14,167 nt of DNA from NCBI GenBank assembly GCA_015484715.1, contig WFUY01000103.1, forward strand, positions 1 to 14,167. The letters are read 5' to 3'. Under the pieces are notes generated by a model that saw only the letters and a list, made by a program, of their open reading frames with translations, was not told the DNA's origin and did no database searches. Origin of the DNA: Thermoflexales bacterium (GTDB lineage: Bacteria > Chloroflexota > Anaerolineae > S140-20). Position numbers and translations under genes: made by a program. Shown one piece after another: positions 8,283 to 14,167 of the stretch (position 1 is its first letter; the number at the start of each line of letters is the position of its first letter).

Positions 8283-8328
8283 AGGCAACGGGGACCGGAC
8301 TGAGGGCCTCCCTGTTGCCTGCTCTTTT
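8283..8328 (+). terminator. intrinsic terminator/attenuator before the malic enzyme gene
   Basis: 8283-8294 pairs with 8309-8320 (12 bp with one G-U), followed by GCTCTTTT. Just upstream are overlapping alternative hairpins: GGATGG 8223-8228 with CCATCC 8242-8247, versus TCCCAC 8245-8250 with GTGGGA 8255-8260. A GGAGG near 8262 could also pair with CCTCC at 8307-8311 and disturb the terminator. It may simply end fhs transcription, or act as an attenuator for the next operon. Confidence 0.55.
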
Positions 8329-8343
8329 CGCGTAGGATGGTGT

Positions 8344-8359
8344 GTGCTCTCACGAGCAC
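8344..8359. promoter_or_regulatory. inverted repeat just upstream of the malic enzyme start
   Basis: GTGCTC-TCAC-GAGCAC, perfect 6-bp arms with a 4-nt centre, ends 9 nt before the GAGGAGG ribosome site. It could be an operator or an mRNA hairpin. GACAAT at 8362-8367 resembles a -10 box, but no good -35 is seen 17 nt upstream. Confidence 0.3.
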
Positions 8360-8381
8360 CTGACAATGAGGAGGCAGTGCA

Positions 8382-9740
8382 ATGGCTGTCGAGGAAGTCA
8401 CTCCCACAGTGGAGGAGCTGCTGGCCAAGGCGAAGAAGCCCTCCGAAGACGCGATGCGGCTCCACCCCTTCTACCGGGGGAAGATCGAGGTCTTCCCCAA
8501 GTGTCGGATCCGAGATTTCGATGACTTCGCCATCTGGTACACGCCCGGCGTAGCCGCCCCATGCCGGGCCATCGCCCAGGATCCCGAACTGGTCTACGAG
8601 TACACCAACAAGTGGAACACCGTCGCCGTCGTCTCCGACGGTACTCGGGTGCTGGGGCTGGGGGACATCGGCCCCAAGGCCGGCCTGCCTGTGATGGAGG
8701 GCAAGGCGCTGCTCTTCAAGTACCTGGGCGGCGTGGATGCGGTGCCCATCATGCTGGACACCAAGGACCCCAACGTCATCATCGAGACGGTGATGCTGCT
8801 CCAGCCGGCCTTCGGCGGCGTCAACCTGGAGGACATCGCCCAGCCCAAGTGCTTCCGCATCTTGGACACCCTCCGCGCCCGGGCGGAGATCCCCGTTTGG
8901 CACGACGATCAGCAGGGGACCGCCACCGTCACCCTGGCCGGGTTGATCAACGCGCTGAAGATCGTGGGCAAGGAACTGGACAAGGTGCGGATCGCCTTCA
9001 TCGGCACCGGCGCATCCAACGTCGCCTGCTCCCGCCTTATCTTCTCGGCCGGAGCCAAGCCTGAGCTGGCCGTCTTCGTGGACAGCAAGGGGATCTTGCA
9101 CAAGGATCGGGAGGACATCTACTTGCGGCGCAGCGAGTTCGTGGACAAGTGGAAGTACTGCCAGATAACCAACGCCGAGGATCGGCGGGGCGGCATTCCC
9201 GAGGCGATGGAAGGCGCCGACGTGGTGATCGCCCTCTCCCGTCCGGGGCCGGGCACCATCAAGAAGGACTGGGTGGCCGCGATGGCCAAAGACCCCATCG
9301 TCTTCGCCTGCGCCAACCCCATCCCCGAGATCTGGCCCTGGGAGGCGAAGGAGGCCGGTGCAGCCGTTATCGCCACCGGGCGCTCCGACTTCCCCAACCA
9401 GGTCAACAACTCCCTGGGCTTTCCCGGTATCTTCCGGGGTGCGTTGGATGTACGGGCTCGGACCATCACCGACGAGATGTGCCACGCCGCCGCCCACGCG
9501 CTGGCCGGTATGGCCGAGGAGCAGGGGCTGACTCCCGACCACATCCTGCCCACGATGGATGAGTGGGAGGTCTTCCCCCGCGAGGCGGTGGCCGTCGCCT
9601 TGAAGGCCCAGGAGCAGGGGGTGGCCCGGCTCCAGCGGAGCGAGCAGGAACTCTACGAACACGCCGAGGCGATAATCCGCCGCTCCCGTCAGGTGACCCA
9701 ATGGATGATGCGCGAAGGCTTCATCGCGCCCGCCGATTAA
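8382..9740 (+). CDS. NAD(P)-dependent malic enzyme
   Basis: Oxidative decarboxylation of malate to pyruvate, CO2 and NAD(P)H, or the reverse carboxylation. It is 452 aa, the size of the short bacterial malic enzyme without the phosphotransacetylase domain. The malic domain shows YTPGVAAPC (Tyr53), GDIGPKAGLPVMEGKALLFKYLGG (probable catalytic lysine), NLEDIAQPKCF and VWHDDQQGTA. The nucleotide domain has GTGASN at 208-213, with Asp234 at the end of the following strand (FVDSKG), which usually favours NAD over NADP (inference). The C-terminus keeps NQVNNSLGFPGIFRGALD. GAGGAGG (8368-8374) lies 7 nt before the ATG. The flavoprotein gene starts 23 nt downstream and overlaps folD, so the three look like one transcript. 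Cofactor use is not settled, so no symbol is given. Confidence 0.95.
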   Translation: MAVEEVTPTVEELLAKAKKPSEDAMRLHPFYRGKIEVFPKCRIRDFDDFAIWYTPGVAAPCRAIAQDPELVYEYTNKWNTVAVVSDGTRVLGLGDIGPKAGLPVMEGKALLFKYLGGVDAVPIMLDTKDPNVIIETVMLLQPAFGGVNLEDIAQPKCFRILDTLRARAEIPVWHDDQQGTATVTLAGLINALKIVGKELDKVRIAFIGTGASNVACSRLIFSAGAKPELAVFVDSKGILHKDREDIYLRRSEFVDKWKYCQITNAEDRRGGIPEAMEGADVVIALSRPGPGTIKKDWVAAMAKDPIVFACANPIPEIWPWEAKEAGAAVIATGRSDFPNQVNNSLGFPGIFRGALDVRARTITDEMCHAAAHALAGMAEEQGLTPDHILPTMDEWEVFPREAVAVALKAQEQGVARLQRSEQELYEHAEAIIRRSRQVTQWMMREGFIAPAD

Positions 9741-9763
9741 GTGAGAAAGGGGAGGAAAGCACG

Positions 9764-10669
9764 ATGTACGACCTGATCGTGATCGGCGGTGGCCCGGCCG
9801 GCCTCACAGCGGCCATCTACGCCATCCGCAAGCGGCTGGACATGCTCCTCATCGCTCGCGATCTGGGCGGCAAGACCAACTACCGGCTGGCCCTGGAGGG
9901 TGTCGAGACCTACCAGGTCATTGACGGGCGGGAGGTGGTCAACAAGTTCCGCAGCGAGATCGAGTACCTAGACTTCGCCCACCACCTGGACAGCGTGGTG
10001 GCCGTCCGGGAGATCGAGGGCGGATTCCACGTGGAAACAGAGACGGGGAAGCACTTTGAGGCCCGGACCCTCATCGTGGCGACGGGCGCCGCGCCCCAGA
10101 AGCTGAAGGTGCCCGGCGAGAGCCGCTTTATGATGCGCGGCCTCTGCTACTCGGCCATCAGCTTTGCCCCCCTCTTCCTGGAACGGCCCACGGCGGTCAT
10201 CGGATCGGGCAAGCTGGCCCACCGGGCGACGGCCGAACTGGCCCGCGTCTCCAATCAGGTCTACCTCATCGCCCCCGAGGAGGGGCAATTGGACACCCCC
10301 CTAGGTCGCCGCATCCAGGGGCTCTCCAACGTGACCATCCTGGAGGGCTATCGGGTCACCGAGATCAAGGGGGACACCTACGCCCGCAGCGTCGTCGCCC
10401 GCAAGGGGGACGAGGAGCGGGAGATCGCCGTGGACGGCACTTTCATCGAGTTGGACCTGCTGCCCCGCTCCCAGATCGTGGCCAGCCTGGTCGAGCTGGA
10501 CGAGCAGGGCCGCATCAAGGTGGATGCTCGCAACCGGACCAGCAAGCCCGGCATCTTCGCCGCCGGCGACGTGACCAACGTGTGGGCAGAGCAGGTGCTC
10601 ATCGCCATCGGAGAGGGAGCCAAGGCATCCCTAACCGCTTACGAATACCTGTTGGAGGTGGGGTCATGA
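9764..10669 (+). CDS. thioredoxin-reductase-like flavoprotein lacking the CxxC centre
   Basis: A 301-aa two-domain FAD/NAD-type oxidoreductase of the TrxB fold. FAD site: [12 protein letters not shown] (residues 6-17) and GIFAAGDV near the C-terminus. Second Rossmann site: AVIGSGKLA (Gly147, Gly149). In true TrxB a SYCATCDG-type redox motif precedes this site; here the aligned stretch is CYSAISFAP, so both redox cysteines are serines (Ser130, Ser133). The HRR-type motif that holds the NADPH 2'-phosphate is also absent (LIAPEEGQ). It therefore should not reduce thioredoxin by the usual route. Candidates are a ferredoxin/NAD(P)-type reductase or a flavoprotein with another partner. ATG at 9764 follows AGGGGAGGA; upstream in-frame codons overlap malic enzyme and are rejected. 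The stop overlaps the folD start (ATGA 10666-10669), suggesting coupled expression with folate enzymes. Confidence 0.88.
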   Translation: MYDLIVIGGGPAGLTAAIYAIRKRLDMLLIARDLGGKTNYRLALEGVETYQVIDGREVVNKFRSEIEYLDFAHHLDSVVAVREIEGGFHVETETGKHFEARTLIVATGAAPQKLKVPGESRFMMRGLCYSAISFAPLFLERPTAVIGSGKLAHRATAELARVSNQVYLIAPEEGQLDTPLGRRIQGLSNVTILEGYRVTEIKGDTYARSVVARKGDEEREIAVDGTFIELDLLPRSQIVASLVELDEQGRIKVDARNRTSKPGIFAAGDVTNVWAEQVLIAIGEGAKASLTAYEYLLEVGS

Positions 10670-11547
10670 CAGCTCAGATCATTGACGGCAAGGCGATCGC
10701 AGCGGCCATCCAGGCGGAGCTGACCGAGGAGGTGCAACGCCTTAAGGAAACCCACGGGGTCGTTCCCGGCCTGGCCACGGTGCTGGTGGGGGAGAACCCG
10801 GCCTCCATCACCTACGTCAAGATGAAGCGCAAGCGCTCCGCCGAGGTGGGCATCCGCTCCTTCGGCTACGAACTGCCGGCCGATGCCTCCCAGGAAGAGG
10901 TAGAGGGCCTGGTCCGGGAACTCAACGCCAACCCGGAGATCCACGGCATCCTGGTCCAGCTCCCCCTGCCCCGCCACCTGAACGAGGAGGCGGTCCTGGC
11001 CGCCATCAGCATCGAGAAGGACGTGGATGGCTTCCATCCCATCAACATCGGACGGCTGGCGATGAAGGGGCGGGAGCCCCTCTTCGTGCCCTGCACGCCT
11101 GCTGGCGTCATTGAGCTGCTAGACCGAACGGGGGTGGAAATCGAGGGGAAAGAGGCCGTGGTCCTGGGCAGGAGCAACATCGTCGGCCTGCCCGTCTCCA
11201 TGCTCCTGCTCCACCGCAACGCCACGGTGACCATCTGCCACTCCCGCACCCGGGACCTGCCGGCCGTCACCCGGCGGGCCGACATCCTGGTGGCGGCTGT
11301 GGGCCGCCCCCAGATGGTCAAAGGGGACTGGGTGAAGCCGGGGGCCGTTGTCATTGACGTGGGCGTGAACCGGGTGGAGGACCCGACGGCCAAGAGAGGC
11401 TACCGGCTGGTGGGGGACGTGGACTTCGAGGAGGTCAGAGAAGTGGCCAGCGCCATCACCCCCGTGCCCGGCGGCGTCGGCCCGATGACCATCGCCATGC
11501 TCCTCACCAACACCGTGCGTTCAGCCAAACGGGCGGCCGGCCTCTGA
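10666..11547 (+). CDS. folD: bifunctional methylene-THF dehydrogenase / methenyl-THF cyclohydrolase
   Basis: Interconverts 10-formyl-, 5,10-methenyl- and 5,10-methylene-THF, using NAD(P). The protein is 293 aa, the standard FolD length. Signatures: [17 protein letters not shown] with Tyr50 and catalytic Lys54 at the classical positions, [21 protein letters not shown] with Asp121, [11 protein letters not shown], the Rossmann [14 protein letters not shown], and [18 protein letters not shown]. The start overlaps the flavoprotein stop by ATGA, and GGAGG at 10654-10658 provides a ribosome site. It continues the reaction of fhs two genes upstream, so the region encodes formate to methylene-THF. Neither metF nor other methyl-branch genes are in the window. 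Confidence 0.98.
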   Translation: MTAQIIDGKAIAAAIQAELTEEVQRLKETHGVVPGLATVLVGENPASITYVKMKRKRSAEVGIRSFGYELPADASQEEVEGLVRELNANPEIHGILVQLPLPRHLNEEAVLAAISIEKDVDGFHPINIGRLAMKGREPLFVPCTPAGVIELLDRTGVEIEGKEAVVLGRSNIVGLPVSMLLLHRNATVTICHSRTRDLPAVTRRADILVAAVGRPQMVKGDWVKPGAVVIDVGVNRVEDPTAKRGYRLVGDVDFEEVREVASAITPVPGGVGPMTIAMLLTNTVRSAKRAAGL

Positions 11548-11555
11548 CCCAGACG

Positions 11556-11636
11556 GGGCCGTCCACGAATGGGACACGAATACACGAATTAAGGACCGCC
11601 TCATTCGTGCATTCGTGAGAAATTCGTGGACGGCCC
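11556..11636. repeat. 81-bp palindromic repeat with CACGAAT units
   Basis: The outer arms, 11556-11570 and 11622-11636, are perfect 15-bp inverted repeats. Inside, each arm carries two more CACGAAT/ATTCGTG units that pair with one mismatch, with the loop near 11589-11601. There are six CACGAAT-type heptamers in total, three per arm. It resembles REP/MITE-like mobile hairpins scattered in environmental genomes. It starts 8 nt after folD and has no T-run, so it is not a normal terminator. Confidence 0.8.
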
Positions 11637-11688
11637 GCTACGGACCACTCTCTCGCTCACCTGTGGGTAATCACCGCCCCCGTTAGAC

Positions 11689-11717
11689 TTGACAACGCTG
11701 TCCTCGGACGGTAAACT
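11689..11717 (+). promoter_or_regulatory. strong sigma70-type promoter for the AOR gene
   Basis: Consensus TTGACA (11689-11694), a 17-bp spacer and TAAACT (11712-11717). The leader would be about 100 nt, with no recognisable molybdopterin-cofactor riboswitch. Confidence 0.8.
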
Positions 11718-11822
11718 TCCAAAGCCAACACCCGCTGCGCCTTCCGCGTGCCCCTAGGGAGAGATCGCACCAGCCCGGAAACCCTCTATCGCGCAACCTG
11801 TGGACTGTAAGGAGGAAGCAGA

Positions 11823-14015
11823 ATGGCCGTTGCAACCCTGGAGAAGAGCCTGGAGGAGAAAAAAGCTGCCCACCGGCTCCTGGCCGAGTACCGCTACGAA
11901 CTGCGTCCGGTCCAAGGGGGCTACGCCAACCGCACCCTCTACATCAATCTCTCAGACCGGACCATCCTCGAGAAGCCCGTCACCCAGGAGATGAAGGACA
12001 TCTTCACCGGCGGTCGGGGGTTCGCCCTCTGGCTGCTGTGGAACGCCGTGGACGGGGATACCCGCTGGGACGATCCGAAGAACGAACTGGTCATCGCCAA
12101 CGGTCCCATCAGCGGCATCACCGCCTACCCCGGCTCCGGCAAGTCCACCGTGGTCACCATCTCCCCCCTCACCGGCTCGGTGATGGACAGCAACGGTGGT
12201 GGCTACTTCGGCCCCTACCTCAAGTTCGCCGGCTGGGACGCCCTGGAGATCCAGGGCAAGGCCGAGCGGGACGTGATCATCGTCATTGACGGCGACGAAG
12301 GGCGGGTGACCATCGAGGAAGCGCCCCTGGAGGACGTGGACACCCACCTGCTGGTCCGCGAACTGACGCGGATGTACGCCAAGAACGAGCGTGACCAGAT
12401 CAGCATCTCCGTCGTCTCGGCCGGCCAGGGGGCCGACCACGTCCTCTACGCCGGGTTGAACTTGAGCTGGTACGACGTGCGGCGGAAGGAGGTCCGGGTG
12501 AAACAGGCGGCCCGGGGTGGCTCCGGTCGCGTCTTCCGGGACAAGAAGCTGAAGGCCATCGTGGTGCGCTACAGCGGCCTGCGCGGGGACAGCAACGGTC
12601 CGGTCAATATGGCGCTGATCCGTAAGGCGGGCCGGCGGATCAACCGGGAGATCGCCACCCTGGACGATGAGCAGAACCAGATGCGCCGGGTGGGCACCCC
12701 CTACCTGGTCGAGATTATGAACTACTTCGACCTGCTCCCCGTCCACAACTTCCGCTACGGTTCCCACCCCGATGCCCGCAAGATCGAGTCCGGCGTCTGG
12801 AAGAACCTCTTCACCCAGGGTGTGCCCGACGGCTGCTGGGCCGGATGCACCCTCTCCTGCTCCCACGGTGTGGACCACTTCCACCTCAAGACGGGGCCTT
12901 ACGCCGGCCAGGCGGTGCTGGTGGACGGTCCCGAGTACGAGACGGTGGCCGGCGTGGGGGCCAACCTGGGCATCTTCGACCCCTGGGCGATCCTGGAGAT
13001 CAACTTCTACTGCGACACCTACGGCATTGACACCATCAGCTTCGCCAACTCGGTGGCCTTCGTGATGGAGTGCTACCAGGAGGGGATCCTGAACCGGGAG
13101 CGCACCGGGGGCCTGGACCTGACCTGGGGCAACGCCGAGGCCGTGCTGGAGCTGCTGCACCAGATGGCCCGGGGCGAGGGGTTCGGGCGCGTCGTCGGCC
13201 AGGGCGTGCGCCGGATGAAGCAGTACTTCGCCGAGACCTACGGGACCGATCCCCAGTTCCTGCACGACATCGGCATGGAGGTCAAGGGGCTGGAGTTCTC
13301 CGAGTACGTCACCAAGGAGTCGCTGGCCCAGCAGGGCGGCTACGCGATGGCCCTCAAGGGGGCCCAGCACGACGAGGCCTGGCTGATCTTCATGGACCAG
13401 GTCCGCAACCAGCTTCCCACCTTTGAGGACAAGGCCGAGGCCCTTCACTACTTCCCCCTCTGGCGCACCTGGTTCAGCCTGCACGGGCTCTGCAAGCTGC
13501 CCTGGAACGACATCCTGCCTGCCAACAACGCCGAGACCGACGAGCCGGAGAAGGTGCCGGAGCACGTGGAGAACTACACCTGGCTCTACGAGGGGGTGAC
13601 CGGCAAGCCGGTGACGCCGGAGGACCTGATCCTGCAATCGGAGCGGGTCTACAACTTCCAGCGGGTCTTCAACCTGAAGATGGGGTTCGGCACCCGGGAA
13701 CACGACTACCCGCCCTACCGAGCAATGGGGCCGGTGACGGTGGCGGAGTACGAATCCCGGGCCGAGCGCTACGACCGGCAGTTGCGGGAGGAGGTGGGGG
13801 TTGACCCCGGAGGGATGACGACCGAGGAGAAGATGGCGCGGCTGCGAGAGTACCGGGAGGCCCGCTACGAGCAGCTTCTGGACGCCGTCTACGCCCGGCG
13901 GGGGTGGGACAAGCACGGCATCCCCACGCTGGAGACCCTGCGTCGGCTGGGGATTGACTTCCCCGACGTGGTGGAACTGGTCGAGAGCCGTCGCAGGGAA
14001 CTGGAAGGAAGTTGA
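11823..14015 (+). CDS. tungsten-type aldehyde:ferredoxin oxidoreductase family protein
   Basis: AOR family enzyme: a W- (or Mo-) bis-pterin oxidoreductase with one [4Fe-4S] cluster that oxidises aldehydes to acids or reduces acids with ferredoxin, in the cytosol. It is 730 aa, longer than the archetypal ~605. The N-terminal pterin-binding domain includes FTGGRGFALWLL, TISPLTGSVMDSNGGGYFGPYLKFAGWDALEIQGKA and AARGGSGRVFRDKKLKAIVV. Cluster ligands: Cys338, Cys342, Cys346 (C-x3-C-x3-C rather than the classical C-x2-C-x3-C) and Cys557 in HGLCKLPWND. DGPEYETVAGVGANLGIFDP and NFYCDTYGIDTIS are typical of an AOR subgroup. The C-terminus ends with RRGWDKHGIPTLETLRRLGI. The ribosome site TAAGGAGGA (11808-11816) is excellent. 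It has its own promoter and seems monocistronic. The substrate is unknown; a role beside formate/folate metabolism is only contextual. Confidence 0.93.
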   Translation: MAVATLEKSLEEKKAAHRLLAEYRYELRPVQGGYANRTLYINLSDRTILEKPVTQEMKDIFTGGRGFALWLLWNAVDGDTRWDDPKNELVIANGPISGITAYPGSGKSTVVTISPLTGSVMDSNGGGYFGPYLKFAGWDALEIQGKAERDVIIVIDGDEGRVTIEEAPLEDVDTHLLVRELTRMYAKNERDQISISVVSAGQGADHVLYAGLNLSWYDVRRKEVRVKQAARGGSGRVFRDKKLKAIVVRYSGLRGDSNGPVNMALIRKAGRRINREIATLDDEQNQMRRVGTPYLVEIMNYFDLLPVHNFRYGSHPDARKIESGVWKNLFTQGVPDGCWAGCTLSCSHGVDHFHLKTGPYAGQAVLVDGPEYETVAGVGANLGIFDPWAILEINFYCDTYGIDTISFANSVAFVMECYQEGILNRERTGGLDLTWGNAEAVLELLHQMARGEGFGRVVGQGVRRMKQYFAETYGTDPQFLHDIGMEVKGLEFSEYVTKESLAQQGGYAMALKGAQHDEAWLIFMDQVRNQLPTFEDKAEALHYFPLWRTWFSLHGLCKLPWNDILPANNAETDEPEKVPEHVENYTWLYEGVTGKPVTPEDLILQSERVYNFQRVFNLKMGFGTREHDYPPYRAMGPVTVAEYESRAERYDRQLREEVGVDPGGMTTEEKMARLREYREARYEQLLDAVYARRGWDKHGIPTLETLRRLGIDFPDVVELVESRRRELEGS

Positions 14016-14167
14016 TCACCCACCTGCCCGCAGCACCTTCCGCCGGAAGCGCTCGATCAGGCGGTCGAGGGCCTCGGGCTCGCCCTGAATGGACACGTGG
14101 GTGCGACCGAGCTGGAGCGCGCCGATGTGGGCCGGCGGCAGCTTCACCACCCGCGCGCTCCAGCTCG
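14016..14167 (-). CDS. 3' end of an unidentified minus-strand gene (partial)
   Basis: On the minus strand a frame is open from the window edge to a TGA at 14018-14016. The visible 49 residues run from SWSARVVKLPPAHIG through GRTHVSIQGEPEALDRL to RKVLRAGG. Third codon positions are almost all G or C, as expected for coding sequence here. The end is charged and helix-like (EALDRLIERFRRKV). The gene converges on the AOR gene, with no bases between the two stops. The family is not recognised. Confidence 0.55.
   Translation of the reverse strand, partial: SWSARVVKLPPAHIGALQLGRTHVSIQGEPEALDRLIERFRRKVLRAGG

Noticed and set aside
8222..8300. Glycine riboswitch before the malic enzyme gene
   Set aside because: GGAGAG and AGGCAAC resemble parts of a glycine aptamer, but they occur in the wrong order and the CCGAAGG-type core is missing.
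9563..9763. Longer N-terminus for the flavoprotein
   Set aside because: This stretch overlaps malic enzyme in another frame. The FAD motif begins 5 residues after the ATG at 9764, which has a good ribosome site.
11718..11822. Molybdenum/tungsten cofactor riboswitch in the AOR leader
   Set aside because: The conserved paired core of the Moco RNA could not be found.
12127..12150. Walker A-like YPGSGKST in the AOR protein
   Set aside because: It falls on the conserved pterin-domain segment of AOR proteins that often reads PGSGK-like, and no other NTPase motifs are present.

Overview
The window is GC-rich bacterial DNA with dense, mostly plus-strand operons and some TTG/ATGA starts. It looks like a Chloroflexota-type genome (Anaerolineae/Thermoflexia-like). 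That assignment is an inference from the mix of a Uma2 nuclease, a retropepsin-like protease, a tungsten AOR, folate C1 genes and short palindromic CACGAAT / CTCTGTG intergenic repeats. No marker gene proves it.

Region 1 (1-5458) is a leucine-linked operon. A tRNA-Ala(CGC) gene sits at the very start and is followed, with no visible promoter in between, by a complete T-box riboswitch: Stem I with a CTC (Leu) specifier, Stem II, the IIA/B pseudoknot, Stem III, the antiterminator and the terminator. The notable point is that Stem III is not a simple hairpin. Its 9-bp perfect helix (312-320 with 411-419) encloses a complete second tRNA gene, tRNA-Ala(GGC). Downstream are ilvE (branched-chain aminotransferase), a membrane metal-dependent hydrolase, a small retropepsin-like aspartic protease and leuS (leucyl-tRNA synthetase), then an intrinsic terminator. 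The Leu specifier matches ilvE and leuS, so one sensor of uncharged tRNA-Leu would control both leucine transamination and leucine charging.

Region 2 (5459-6422) is a single Uma2-family nuclease gene with its own sigma70-type promoter. After it comes an intergenic stretch with a perfect inverted repeat, a candidate promoter and a degenerate palindromic repeat.

Region 3 (6423-11640) is folate one-carbon metabolism: fhs (formate-THF ligase), then, behind a hairpin-rich leader, an operon of malic enzyme, a thioredoxin-reductase-like flavoprotein whose CxxC is replaced by SAIS, and folD. Fhs and FolD together convert formate and THF to methylene-THF. Malic enzyme supplies pyruvate and NAD(P)H, and the flavoprotein may handle electrons (inference). 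An 81-bp palindromic repeat closes the region.

Region 4 (11641-14167) is a tungsten-type aldehyde:ferredoxin oxidoreductase gene behind a near-consensus promoter. It converges on the 3' end of an unidentified minus-strand gene cut by the window edge.
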